From an uncultured Anaerococcus sp. (GTDB lineage: Bacteria > Bacillota > Clostridia > Tissierellales > Peptoniphilaceae): a DNA stretch of 64,000 nt. The translations under genes and the position numbers were made by a program. The DNA is taken from assembly GCF_943908415.1 (NCBI RefSeq), contig NZ_CALTSY010000005.1, forward strand, positions 1-64,000, given 5' to 3'. Of this stretch, positions 1-9,289 are shown in pieces; positions within the stretch are counted from its first letter, which is position 1; every line of letters starts with the position of its first letter. The notes beneath the pieces are model-generated. The model had not been told where the DNA came from. It saw only the letters and a program-made list of their open reading frames with translations, and searched no databases.

Positions 1-4
1 ACAA

Positions 5-51
5 GAAAAAAAGTGATGAGCAGAATGGATTTACCTATTCTGCAACATCAC
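5..51 (-). terminator. Intrinsic terminator of murC
   Basis: An interrupted stem pairs GTGATG with CATCAC (13-18 and 46-51) and GCAGAAT with ATTCTGC (20-26 and 37-43). On the minus strand it is followed by a run of seven T residues. It lies just after the murC stop codon. Confidence 0.85.
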
Positions 52-57
52 CTTACT

Positions 58-1461
58 TTAGGCGCTTACTTTAACTTGATCATCTACAATCATTTTAGCT
101 AATTTGTCAGGATTTCCACATCCCGTAGTTATAATTAAATCTTCTGGAGATGCAATTTGGTATACATAATCTCTTGCTTCTTCAAAAGTTCCTAAATATT
201 TTGCATTAATGCCTTTTTCTACTAAGGCATCTACTACATCCTTAGAATGGATACTAGGATCTAACTTTTCTCTTGCAGCGTATATATCTGTAACAATTAC
301 TTCATCTGCAGCATCAAAGCAATTTAGAAAATCATTAAATAATGACTTTGTTCTACTGTATGTATGTGGTTGCCAAATACATACTAACCTTCCATCAGTA
401 TGTTCTTTAAGTGCATTAAGTGTAACTTCTATTTCAGATGGATGGTGACCATAATCTGTCATTATTGTTGCATCATTTACATGGCCTATAATTTCCATTC
501 TACGTTTTAATCCACCATAGGCTCTAAGATTTTCTTTTATAGTTTCTATATCAATTCCATTTTCATATGTTGCTATAATAGCAGCCATAGCATTATTAAT
601 ATTGTGCCTACCTATAACGCCAAGCTCAAAATGTTCTACTAAGCCATTTTTCATCTTTAAATCAAAATTAGGACGTCCTATTTCATCAAAAGCGATATTA
701 TGAGCTACATAGTCTGCATCATAATTTTCTTGTGCATAGGTAATTAGTTCGCCTTGGACAGAATCAAATATTAGCCTATTATTTTCCTCATTTAAATTTA
801 GAATTGTCTTAGAGTTTTCATCTTGATTTCTAAGATAAGTTTTGAAAGTTTCAACTATTTCATCTAAATCTTTGTAATAGTCTAAATGATCTTCATCTAT
901 ATTTAATACTATTAGAGTTTGTGGAAAATAGTATCTAATATTTCCCTTGTATTCACAAGCCTCAGTGACTAAATACTTATCTTCTCCAACGTGAACGTTG
1001 CCGTCCATATCGTCCAATTCACCACCCAGTAATATAGTAGCATCTTCTTGAGAATTAAGCAGAATTTTTGATATCATACTAGTAGTAGTAGATTTTCCGT
1101 GAGAGCCTGAAACAGCTATGGAATTTTCATAGTTTCTCATAAGAGCACCTAAAAAGACACCTCTAGTTACTACTGGTATATCAAGCTTGCGAGCAGCTAT
1201 TAATTCCTCATTATCATCTAATATGGCATCTGTGTATACTACTAATTCTGGATTTCTAATATTATCTTTAGATTGGCCTATAAAAATTTCAGCCCCATCT
1301 TCTTTTAATCTTTTAGTAATTTCGTTTAAAGATCTATCTGATCCTGAAATCTTGTAGCCTTTATTTAATAGTAAAGAAGCGATACCACTCATTGAAATAC
1401 CGCCTATTCCGATAAAATGAACATAAGAAATATCATGCGCATTTAAATTAAATTCAAACAT
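58..1461 (-). CDS. murC: UDP-N-acetylmuramate--L-alanine ligase
   Basis: MurC is the cytoplasmic ATP-dependent ligase that adds L-alanine to UDP-MurNAc, the first amino acid of the peptidoglycan stem peptide. At 467 aa it is of normal length. The Rossmann motif GIGGISMSG is at residues 18-26 and the Mur-ligase P-loop GSHGKSTT at 119-126; the usual sequence is GTHGKTTT, so it has two conservative changes. Later motifs include DEDHLDYY and DYGHHPSE, typical of MurC. The ATG is preceded by an AGGAG site. The gene is monocistronic: it is divergent from rpiB and ends at a terminator. The family assignment is secure. Confidence 0.97.
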   Translation of the reverse strand: MFEFNLNAHDISYVHFIGIGGISMSGIASLLLNKGYKISGSDRSLNEITKRLKEDGAEIFIGQSKDNIRNPELVVYTDAILDDNEELIAARKLDIPVVTRGVFLGALMRNYENSIAVSGSHGKSTTTSMISKILLNSQEDATILLGGELDDMDGNVHVGEDKYLVTEACEYKGNIRYYFPQTLIVLNIDEDHLDYYKDLDEIVETFKTYLRNQDENSKTILNLNEENNRLIFDSVQGELITYAQENYDADYVAHNIAFDEIGRPNFDLKMKNGLVEHFELGVIGRHNINNAMAAIIATYENGIDIETIKENLRAYGGLKRRMEIIGHVNDATIMTDYGHHPSEIEVTLNALKEHTDGRLVCIWQPHTYSRTKSLFNDFLNCFDAADEVIVTDIYAAREKLDPSIHSKDVVDALVEKGINAKYLGTFEEARDYVYQIASPEDLIITTGCGNPDKLAKMIVDDQVKVSA

Positions 1462-1494
1462 TTTTTCTCCTAGTCTAACTTAAGTTATTAATTT

Positions 1495-1522
1495 ATTACA
1501 ATATATCATATGCTTTTTTCAA
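1495..1522 (-). promoter_or_regulatory. Candidate murC promoter
   Basis: Read on the minus strand, TTGAAA is followed after 16 bases by TGTAAT. It lies in the divergent murC-rpiB intergenic region. The -35 match is good and the -10 match moderate. Confidence 0.45.
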
Positions 1523-1526
1523 TAGC

Positions 1527-1555
1527 TTGTAAAGATTAAAATCCTATGATACTAT
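1527..1555 (+). promoter_or_regulatory. Candidate rpiB promoter
   Basis: TTGTAA (1527-1532), a 17-base spacer and TACTAT (1550-1555) precede rpiB. A TGA just upstream of the -10 hexamer gives an extended -10 element. Confidence 0.6.
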
Positions 1556-1585
1556 TTTATTATAATAAAAAGTTTGGAGGAAATT

Positions 1586-2026
1586 ATGAAGTATGTTATA
1601 GGTAATGACCATGGTGGTATTGATTTATACGAGCCAATAAAGGAAGAATTAGAAGAATTGGGTCATAGTGTAATCCATGTAGGAACAGATGGTCATGACA
1701 GTGTAGACTATGCTGATTTTGCTCTTCTAGCTTGTGAAAAAGTATTAAATAAGGAAGCTGACTTTGCAATACTAATTTGTGGAACTGGCCTTGGTATGAG
1801 TATATCTGCAAATAAAATCGATGGAATTAGAGCAGCAGCGGTTTCTGAGTGTTATTCTGCAAAAATGAGTCGTGCTCATAATAATGCTAATTGCTTATGC
1901 TTAGGTGCTAGGGTAATAGGAAATGAAACTGCTAAGATGATAGTTAGGGAATTTGCTAACACGGAATTTGAAGCTGGTCGCCATCAAAAAAGGATAGATA
2001 AAATTACTAAGCTAGAAAAAAGATAG
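1586..2026 (+). CDS. rpiB: Ribose-5-phosphate isomerase B (RpiB/LacAB family)
   Basis: It interconverts ribose 5-phosphate and ribulose 5-phosphate, feeding PRPP synthesis through prs further downstream. The 146-aa protein has DHGG at residues 8-11, the CGTG motif with the likely catalytic Cys65, and His98 in the SRAHNNAN segment. I chose the ATG at 1586 because GGAGG (1576-1580) sits five bases upstream; an in-frame TTG at 1574 would put the ribosome binding site inside the gene. The family includes allose and galactose-6-phosphate isomerases, but the genomic setting fits a housekeeping RpiB. The stop codon lies inside the terminator stem. Confidence 0.93.
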   Translation: MKYVIGNDHGGIDLYEPIKEELEELGHSVIHVGTDGHDSVDYADFALLACEKVLNKEADFAILICGTGLGMSISANKIDGIRAAAVSECYSAKMSRAHNNANCLCLGARVIGNETAKMIVREFANTEFEAGRHQKRIDKITKLEKR

Positions 2027-2048
2027 ATTGGTCCAATCTATCTTTTTT
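2016..2048 (+). terminator. Intrinsic terminator after rpiB
   Basis: A near-perfect palindrome, AAAAAAGATAGATT paired with AATCTATCTTTTTT around a GGTCC loop, ends in a T run. The rpiB TAG (2024-2026) is within the left arm. Confidence 0.85.
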
Positions 2049-2060
2049 AGTTTAAAAATA

Positions 2061-2090
2061 TTGATAAAAATGTTATCATATAAGTATAAA
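2061..2090 (+). promoter_or_regulatory. Candidate deoD-operon promoter with an inverted repeat
   Basis: TTGATA (2061-2066), an 18-base spacer and TATAAA (2085-2090) precede deoD. An inverted repeat, TGATAA-N5-TTATCA (2062-2078), overlaps the -35 hexamer and could be an operator. Confidence 0.5.
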
Positions 2091-2109
2091 AATTAATAAG
2101 GAGATAATA

Positions 2110-2829
2110 ATGAATATACCTACACCACATATATCAGCTACTAGTGCTGATCAAATTGCTAAAACTGTTTTAATGCCTGGAGATCCACTTCGTGCTAAAT
2201 TTATAGCAAATAATTTCTTAGAAGATGTTACTCAGTTTAACGAAACACGAGGAATGCTAGGTTTTACCGGTACTTATAAAGGCAAAAGGGTTTCAGTTAT
2301 GGGGTCTGGAATGGGAATCCCATCATCTATGATTTATTATAATGAATTATTTGCTGGATATGATGTTGACACAATCATAAGAATTGGTACAGCAGGTACT
2401 ATGCAAGAAAATATCAAACTTCATGATATAGTTATTGCTAGTAGTGCTTGTTCAGAAAGTTCTATTAATGATAATTTATTTGCAAATATAAATTTTGCCT
2501 CAACACCAGATTTTGACTTATTATTTAAAACATATAACAAATCACTTGAACTAGGTTATACAACTCATTGTGGACAAGTACACAGTTCGGATCAATTTTA
2601 TAATGATTTGCCGGAGGGTGTATTTGAAAACTTACGTAAATATGGAGTTTTATGCGTTGAAATGGAAAGCTATGGCTTATTTATGGCTGCTAGAAAGCAT
2701 GGCAAAAAGGGTCTAGGAATATTTACAATCAGTGATTCTCTTATAGATGATGTAGCAGATACTGCAGAAAATAGAGAAAAGTCTTATACAAATATGATGA
2801 CTTTAGCATTAGAAGTAGCAGGTGAGTAG
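2110..2829 (+). CDS. deoD: Purine-nucleoside phosphorylase, DeoD type
   Basis: It phosphorolyses purine (deoxy)nucleosides to free base and (deoxy)ribose 1-phosphate. The 239-aa length is that of the hexameric, DeoD-type (PNP/UDP superfamily I) enzymes. Visible motifs are PGDPLRAKF near residue 25 for phosphate binding, GMGIPS near 73, RIGTAG near 97, and VEMES near 185 for ribose binding. The ATG follows an AAGGAG site. It begins a tight plus-strand run: glmU starts three bases after its stop. Confidence 0.95.
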   Translation: MNIPTPHISATSADQIAKTVLMPGDPLRAKFIANNFLEDVTQFNETRGMLGFTGTYKGKRVSVMGSGMGIPSSMIYYNELFAGYDVDTIIRIGTAGTMQENIKLHDIVIASSACSESSINDNLFANINFASTPDFDLLFKTYNKSLELGYTTHCGQVHSSDQFYNDLPEGVFENLRKYGVLCVEMESYGLFMAARKHGKKGLGIFTISDSLIDDVADTAENREKSYTNMMTLALEVAGE

Positions 2830-2832
2830 TAG

Positions 2833-4227
2833 ATGTTAAAAACAATAATTATGGCCGCTGGAGAAGGAACGAGAATGAAATCTTCCACTTCAAAGGTCTT
2901 ACATAAATTATTAAATAGAGAAATAATCAAGTATGTTGTTGATGCATCAAATTTTGAAAATTCAGAAACTATAGTAATTGCTGGCAAAAACAAAGCTGAT
3001 TTAGAAGATTTATTAGATGATGTTACAATAATTGAACAAAAAATTGGAAAAGACTATCCATACGGAACAGGTTATGCAACATCCCTTGCCCTAGATAAAA
3101 TAGAAGATGATGATCAAGTTTTAGTATTAAATGGTGATATTCCATTAATTACAAAAGCATCTTTAGAAGAATTTATTGAAAATCATATCTCTTATAAAAA
3201 TAGTGCGTCAGTCCTTTCAACCAAAGTTTTAAATCCCATAGGATATGGCAGGATAATTAGAGATGATAATGGTGATTTTATAGGAATAGTAGAACATAAG
3301 GACTTGGATATAAAACAACATATAATAGATGAGATTAACACAGGTATTTATATATTTAAGGGCTCTCAACTAAGACAGGCTATAAAAAATATTGATACAA
3401 ACAATACTCAAAGCGAACTTTATTTAACTGATTGTATAGAAGTTTTATATAATAATGGTGAAAAAGTCATGGCCTTTACTGCTAATGACCCTGATGAGTT
3501 CTATGGTATTAACACTAAAAAAGAGCTTGCAGAGGCCAAAAAAATCATGCAAAAACGTATCAATGAAAATCATATGATTAATGGAGTGCTTATAGAAGAT
3601 CCTGAATTAGCATATATTGATCCTGAAGTTGAAATTGGTCAAGATACAATAATATCTGGTCCTGTAAAGCTTTTAGGTAAAACAATTATAGGAAAAAATT
3701 GTATAATAGAGGGGTCTACCAGGATATTTGATTCAAAAATTTCTGATAAGGTAAAAGTAGATAACTCTGTTATTGAAAAATCTGAAGTTGGAGAAGCTAC
3801 TGATATTGGACCATATGCACATCTAAGACCAAATGCTAAGCTTGGTAAAAAAGTTCATATAGGAAACTTTGTTGAAGTCAAAAATTCAAATGTTGCTGAT
3901 GGAACTAAAGCAGGCCACTTAGCCTATATTGGTGATGCTGACTTAGGATCAAATATTAATATTGGTTGCGGAGTGATATTTGTAAACTATGATGGTAAAT
4001 TTAAACATAGGTCTAGTGTAGGAGACAATGCATTTATAGGTTCGAACTCTAATATAGTGGGTCCAGTAAATATAGAAAATGATGGATATATAGCAGCTGG
4101 TTCTACAATTACAAAAGATGTAAAAGAAGGGTATCTTTCTATAGAAAGAGCAGAGCAAAAAAACATAGAAGGCTATGTAGAAAAAAAGAGAAAAAGAGAT
4201 TTAGAAAAAGAAAAGGAGCAAAAATGA
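2833..4227 (+). CDS. glmU: Bifunctional GlmU: GlcNAc-1-P uridyltransferase / GlcN-1-P acetyltransferase
   Basis: It makes UDP-GlcNAc for peptidoglycan in two steps: acetylation of GlcN-1-P and uridylyl transfer. The N-terminal nucleotidyltransferase domain starts with AAGEGTRM and has NGDIPLI near residue 100. From about residue 250 a left-handed beta-helix of hexapeptide repeats follows, with the acetyltransferase signature NYDGKFKH and a Lys-rich tail. The 464-aa length is normal. Its TGA overlaps the prs ATG in an ATGA arrangement, suggesting translational coupling. glmU-prs-pth-mfd is a classical Firmicutes order. Confidence 0.97.
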   Translation: MLKTIIMAAGEGTRMKSSTSKVLHKLLNREIIKYVVDASNFENSETIVIAGKNKADLEDLLDDVTIIEQKIGKDYPYGTGYATSLALDKIEDDDQVLVLNGDIPLITKASLEEFIENHISYKNSASVLSTKVLNPIGYGRIIRDDNGDFIGIVEHKDLDIKQHIIDEINTGIYIFKGSQLRQAIKNIDTNNTQSELYLTDCIEVLYNNGEKVMAFTANDPDEFYGINTKKELAEAKKIMQKRINENHMINGVLIEDPELAYIDPEVEIGQDTIISGPVKLLGKTIIGKNCIIEGSTRIFDSKISDKVKVDNSVIEKSEVGEATDIGPYAHLRPNAKLGKKVHIGNFVEVKNSNVADGTKAGHLAYIGDADLGSNINIGCGVIFVNYDGKFKHRSSVGDNAFIGSNSNIVGPVNIENDGYIAAGSTITKDVKEGYLSIERAEQKNIEGYVEKKRKRDLEKEKEQK

Positions 4228-5210
4228 CATCTGATAATTCACAATCATTTATTCAAAGAGGAGAATTAAAACTTCTTAGCGGTAATGCTAACCCAAAACT
4301 TGCTAAGTGTATAGCAGATAATTTAAATATTAATCTAGGAGCATCTGAAATTGAGAAGTTTAGTGATGGTGAAATAAAGATTAAGATTAATGAATCTATC
4401 AGAGGAAAGGATATTTATATAATCCAACCAACTTCATATCCAACTAATGATAACCTTATGGAGTTACTAATTATGATAGATGCCTGTAGACGTGCTTCAG
4501 CAGGATACATTAATGCTATAATTCCATATTATGGTTATGCTAGACAAGATAGAAAAACACGAGGTCGTGAACCTATAACTGCTAAACTTGTAGCAAATCT
4601 TATTACTCAAGCAGGAGCTGATAGGGTAGTTACAATGGATCTTCACGCAGGACAAATTCAAGGATATTTTGATATACCTGTAGATCACTTTACTGCTATT
4701 AGATTACTTGCTAGCTACTTTAATGATATGGCATATGATAAACCTGATGATTATGTTGTTGTAAGCCCAGATTTAGGCGGAGTCAGACGTGCTCGTCAAT
4801 TTTCAGATTATTTAAAATTACCTATAGCCATTATAGAAAAAAGAAGACCTATGCCAAATGTATCAGAGGTAATGAGTGTAATAGGTGATTTTAAAGGTAA
4901 ACATGCAATTTTAGTAGATGATATGATTGATACAGCCGGAACTATTACCAATGCTGCTAAATATCTTATGGAAAATGGAGCTAAGGATGTTTATATAACA
5001 GCAACTCATGGAGTTTTATCTGGCAATGCAATAGAAAGATTAAAAGATTCAAGTGTTAAAGAAGTTGTTATAACAGATACAATTGAATTACCAGAAGAAA
5101 AACAACTAGATAAGATTAAGCAACTTAAAGTAGGTCCTCTTATAGCAGAAGCAATCCATAGAATCAATACTTATGAGTCTATAAGTGGTTTATTTGAGGA
5201 TGCAGAATAG
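4224..5210 (+). CDS. prs: Ribose-phosphate pyrophosphokinase (PRPP synthetase)
   Basis: It converts ribose 5-phosphate and ATP to PRPP for nucleotide, NAD, His and Trp synthesis. The 328-aa class I enzyme has the flexible-loop segment YGYARQDRKTRGREP, the divalent-metal site MDLHAGQIQG and the PRPP-binding loop VDDMIDTAGT. The N-terminus carries about ten extra residues compared with typical homologues. AAGGAG lies seven bases upstream of the ATG, inside the end of glmU. pth follows directly, with no intergenic base. Confidence 0.97.
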   Translation: MTSDNSQSFIQRGELKLLSGNANPKLAKCIADNLNINLGASEIEKFSDGEIKIKINESIRGKDIYIIQPTSYPTNDNLMELLIMIDACRRASAGYINAIIPYYGYARQDRKTRGREPITAKLVANLITQAGADRVVTMDLHAGQIQGYFDIPVDHFTAIRLLASYFNDMAYDKPDDYVVVSPDLGGVRRARQFSDYLKLPIAIIEKRRPMPNVSEVMSVIGDFKGKHAILVDDMIDTAGTITNAAKYLMENGAKDVYITATHGVLSGNAIERLKDSSVKEVVITDTIELPEEKQLDKIKQLKVGPLIAEAIHRINTYESISGLFEDAE

Positions 5211-5795
5211 ATGTATTTTATAGTAGGGTTAGGAAACCCAGGCCTGCAATATGAAAATACAAGGCATAATGTTGGTTTTTTGACTATAGATTATTTATCA
5301 AGAAAGCACAATATTTCTGTAAAAAAATCAAAATTTAAATCTCTATACGGTCAGGGAGAAATCTCTGGCCAGAAAGTTATGCTTATAAAGCCACAAACTT
5401 ATATGAATAACTCTGGCGAAGCTATCAGAGAACTTAAAAATTATTTTAAATTTGGAGAAGATGAGCTACTAGTTATACTAGATGATATAGATATAGATTT
5501 TGGTAGGATACGCATTAAGAAAAAAGGATCAGCTGGAACACATAATGGTATGAAATCAATTATATATCAAATAGAAAATGATAAATTTCCTAGAATAAAA
5601 ATAGCAGTAGGTAAAAAACCAGACTATATGGACTTAGCTAATTTTGTATTATCTGGTTTTGATAATAAAGAAGCTGAAATTGTAAGAAAAGAGATAATTA
5701 TGGCTGCTGAGGCTGTAGAAATGATGTTAGAAACTAATTTAGATAAATCAATGAATAAGTTTAATTCAATAAACTTGTTGGAAAAAGAGGATTAA
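5211..5795 (+). CDS. pth: Peptidyl-tRNA hydrolase
   Basis: Pth cleaves the ester bond of peptidyl-tRNAs released from stalled ribosomes, recycling tRNA. The 194-aa protein begins with the signature VGLGNPG and has the catalytic His in NTRHNVG near residue 20. KPQTYMNNSG and DDIDIDFG are also conserved family segments. The ATG directly follows the prs stop, and its own stop shares one base with the mfd ATG (TAATG), so it is translationally coupled on both sides. Confidence 0.97.
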   Translation: MYFIVGLGNPGLQYENTRHNVGFLTIDYLSRKHNISVKKSKFKSLYGQGEISGQKVMLIKPQTYMNNSGEAIRELKNYFKFGEDELLVILDDIDIDFGRIRIKKKGSAGTHNGMKSIIYQIENDKFPRIKIAVGKKPDYMDLANFVLSGFDNKEAEIVRKEIIMAAEAVEMMLETNLDKSMNKFNSINLLEKED

Positions 5796-8700
5796 TGAAT
5801 CCACTTATTAAAAATTTAGAAAATTTAGAACAATTAAATACTATTAAGGCAAATTACAAAGATAATTCACCTATATATATACATGGACTTAGTGAAGGGA
5901 TAAAAGCACATTTGATTTTATCTCTTTTTGCTCGTTTGGAAAAAAACTTAGTAGTCATAGCAGAAGATGAAAAGAGAGCTAATGAATATCTAAATTCTAT
6001 AAACAATATCGAGCAAATAGCAAATATTTATCCATCCTATGATATTAATTTTTATAATATTAAATCAATAGATGAAGATAAGAGTTCAGCAAGGATGGAA
6101 GTTTTAATAAAACAAATAAATAAAGAGAAGTTTATTACTATAACTACTTTAGATGCATTACGAAATAAACTTTCACCTTTAGATAAATTTAACAATAGCT
6201 TTGTTAAAATCACAGGTGAAGATGTGGTAGATATAGAAAGTTTAATACAAACACTTACATCTTTAAATTATAATGCCACTAGCTTAGTAGAAAATAAAGG
6301 AGAGTTTGCTAAGCGTGGATCTATAATAGATTTTTGGCCTAGTGAATACGAACATCCAATTAGATTGGAGTTATTTGATGATGAAGTTGATTCTATAAGA
6401 ATTTTTGATCAGGTAAACCAAAGGACCATTGAAAAAATAAATGAAGTAAATATTTCTCCAATAAGTGAGCTTATATATGATAAAGATGATATAGATAAGG
6501 TTGTAGACTCTATAAATAAGGATATAGATAAAATAAACAAGAATCCTATAGAATCTAACGATCAAAAACTTATTGACAAGTATAAACAAATAGTGACTTT
6601 TATGCAAGATAGGGTTTTTGTAGCCAATTGGGATCTAGTTAATGCTTATCGAAATGACAATTATGGAGATTTTACAGATTATATATCTGAGGATACAGTC
6701 TTTATTTTTGATGATATATCAAGAATATATGAAAATGAAATAGAGTTTGAAAATACTTTTCTTGAAGATGTGACATATCAAAGGGATAGGGGAGAAGTTT
6801 TTAATAGTTTTAATAATCTGCTTATAAAAGCAAATATAATTTATGAAAAATTAGAAAACTTTCCTATAATAAACTTAACATCAATACTCAAAAGGTCAAA
6901 ACTTTTTAACCCTAAACTGCTCTTAGAATTAAAATCTCTAGAAGCAGAAAATTTCAATAAGAATATAGCAGAATTTATAAAAAATATTGCTAGCTTAGAT
7001 AATAGACAAAAGGTGTTTATTCTTACGGGAAATGAAGATAATAAGAATAAACTATTAGAAAGCTTTGTTCAAAATGATATTAATTATGTCTCAGATACTG
7101 GAAATGAAAGAATAACTATAAGCTCTGATTACAGTAAAGAAGGTTATTATATATCTTCAAATAATCTATATGTCTTTACTCAAAAAGAAATATATGGAGC
7201 TAGTAAATCTAAGAAGAAACGAAAGGCAAAAAACAAACTTTCTTCAACTGATATAATTAACTACTCTGATTTAGATATAGGTGATTATGTAGTACATGAA
7301 AATAACGGTATAGGTGTATATAGTGGGCTTGAGAAGATAGAAGTCAATAATATACAAAAAGACTTTATAGTAATCAATTATAAGGGAAATGATAAAGTAT
7401 ATGTACCTATAGATCAGATGAATCTAGTTAGTAAATATATAGGTAATAAGGGCGAAAAACCCAAACTTTCTAGTCTAGGTTCACCTACTTGGGCTAAAGC
7501 CAAACAAAGAGCTAGGAAAGCAGTTGATGAAATTGCAGATGACTTAGTAAAGCTCTATGCTAAAAGATCAAAGGAAGTAGGACATGCCTTTGCTCCTGAT
7601 ACTCCTTGGCAAAATGAGTTTGAAGAATCCTTCCCTTATGAAGAAACTTATAGTCAGCTTAGAAGTATTGCAGAGATAAAAGCTGATATGGAAAAAGATA
7701 AACCTATGGATAGACTACTTACAGGTGACGTTGGTTATGGTAAGACAGAAGTAGCCCTAAGAGCAGCTTTTAAGGCCATAGTGGATGGCTACCAGGTAGC
7801 TTTTCTTGTACCAACAACAATACTTGCTAGCCAGCATTTTGAAACTATGAAGGAGAGATTTAAAAATTTCCCTATAGAAGCTAGGCTACTATCAAGATTT
7901 AATACAAAGAAAGAACAAGATGAAACGATTAAAGATTTAAAATCAGGTAAAGTTGATATTGTAGTCGGTACTCATAGAATACTATCTAAGGACATTAAAT
8001 TTAAAAAATTAGGTTTACTAATAATTGATGAAGAACAAAGGTTTGGTGTAAAGCATAAAGAAAAATTGAAACAGTTAAAAACTAGCTTAGATGTTTTGAC
8101 CTTATCTGCAACACCGATTCCAAGAACTCTTCAAATGTCTCTAGCAGGAATTAGAGACTTATCAACCCTAGATGAACCCCCAAGTGAAAGGCTTCCTGTA
8201 AACACTTATGTTATTGAATACGATGAAAATATTATAAAATCTGCAATAGATAGAGAGCTTAGTCGTAATGGGCAGGTCTATTTTGTCTATAATAGAGTCC
8301 ATAACATAGATTTATTATACAATCATATAACAGAACTTATCCCAGAAGCTAGAGTAGCTATAATCCACGGTAAACTAACTCCAAAGCAAATAGAGACTAT
8401 TATGGAAGATTTTATTAATGGAGAAATAGATATACTTTTATCAACTACAATAATTGAAACTGGGATGGATATATCTAATGTTAATACTATTGTAATCTAT
8501 GATGCTGATATGATGGGTCTATCTCAGCTTTATCAGTTGAAAGGTAGGATAGGTAGGGGTACTAGGTCATCTTATGCTTACTTCACTTATAGAAGGGGTA
8601 AGGTATTAAGTGAGATTAGTGAAAAAAGATTAAAATCAATTAGGGACTTTTCCGATTTTGGAAGTGGATATAAAATAGCAATGAAAGATTTGGAACTTAG

Positions 8701-9289
8701 AGGAGCTGGCAATCTCTTAGGAGAAAGTCAAAGTGGTCATGTTGAAGCGGTAGGATATGACCTATATGTTAAATTCTTACAAGAAGCTGTAGAAAAAGCC
8801 TCTGGTAAAGAAGTAGATATTAAGAAGAAGTCAGATGTGTACATTGACATTAAAGTTGATGCTTACATACCAAGCTCTTACATAAGTGATCAATCCCAAA
8901 AAATAGAAATGTATACCAGAATATCTAATATAGAAAGTAAAGAAGATTACAACCAATTAGTTGAAGATTTAATAGATGTTTATGGCGATATACCTGTAAT
9001 GGTGGATAATATAATGTATGTATCCTTAATTAAAAGACTGGCTGAAGTTATAGGCTTTAAAGAAATTAGGGAACAAAAAGGTTATATTAATATTAGATTT
9101 AATGATAGGAACTTCTTTAGTATAGACGAGCTAAAAGAAATTAGCGAATCATATAAGGGTGAGATGAAGCTAGATTTATCATCTAATCCTGCTTTTAGAA
9201 TTCCTAATACATCTACAAAATTAATAGATACCTATGATTTATTAGAGATAATTTATAGAATAAGGAGTAAAAATGAAAAAAACAAATAA
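5795..9289 (+). CDS. mfd: Transcription-repair coupling factor Mfd
   Basis: Mfd is an ATP-driven DNA translocase that removes RNA polymerase stalled at lesions and recruits the UvrABC excision machinery. The 1164 aa match the family. The order seen is a UvrB-like N-terminal region (RGSIIDFWPS near residue 170), an RNA-polymerase-interaction domain around residues 480-560 (GDYVVHENNGIGVY), and a RecG-like helicase core. The core has Walker A GDVGYGKTE, the DEEQRFG box and the motif VI sequence GRIGRGTRSS. A C-terminal regulatory domain follows. Its end overlaps the next gene by 17 bases. Confidence 0.97.
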   Translation: MNPLIKNLENLEQLNTIKANYKDNSPIYIHGLSEGIKAHLILSLFARLEKNLVVIAEDEKRANEYLNSINNIEQIANIYPSYDINFYNIKSIDEDKSSARMEVLIKQINKEKFITITTLDALRNKLSPLDKFNNSFVKITGEDVVDIESLIQTLTSLNYNATSLVENKGEFAKRGSIIDFWPSEYEHPIRLELFDDEVDSIRIFDQVNQRTIEKINEVNISPISELIYDKDDIDKVVDSINKDIDKINKNPIESNDQKLIDKYKQIVTFMQDRVFVANWDLVNAYRNDNYGDFTDYISEDTVFIFDDISRIYENEIEFENTFLEDVTYQRDRGEVFNSFNNLLIKANIIYEKLENFPIINLTSILKRSKLFNPKLLLELKSLEAENFNKNIAEFIKNIASLDNRQKVFILTGNEDNKNKLLESFVQNDINYVSDTGNERITISSDYSKEGYYISSNNLYVFTQKEIYGASKSKKKRKAKNKLSSTDIINYSDLDIGDYVVHENNGIGVYSGLEKIEVNNIQKDFIVINYKGNDKVYVPIDQMNLVSKYIGNKGEKPKLSSLGSPTWAKAKQRARKAVDEIADDLVKLYAKRSKEVGHAFAPDTPWQNEFEESFPYEETYSQLRSIAEIKADMEKDKPMDRLLTGDVGYGKTEVALRAAFKAIVDGYQVAFLVPTTILASQHFETMKERFKNFPIEARLLSRFNTKKEQDETIKDLKSGKVDIVVGTHRILSKDIKFKKLGLLIIDEEQRFGVKHKEKLKQLKTSLDVLTLSATPIPRTLQMSLAGIRDLSTLDEPPSERLPVNTYVIEYDENIIKSAIDRELSRNGQVYFVYNRVHNIDLLYNHITELIPEARVAIIHGKLTPKQIETIMEDFINGEIDILLSTTIIETGMDISNVNTIVIYDADMMGLSQLYQLKGRIGRGTRSSYAYFTYRRGKVLSEISEKRLKSIRDFSDFGSGYKIAMKDLELRGAGNLLGESQSGHVEAVGYDLYVKFLQEAVEKASGKEVDIKKKSDVYIDIKVDAYIPSSYISDQSQKIEMYTRISNIESKEDYNQLVEDLIDVYGDIPVMVDNIMYVSLIKRLAEVIGFKEIREQKGYINIRFNDRNFFSIDELKEISESYKGEMKLDLSSNPAFRIPNTSTKLIDTYDLLEIIYRIRSKNEKNK

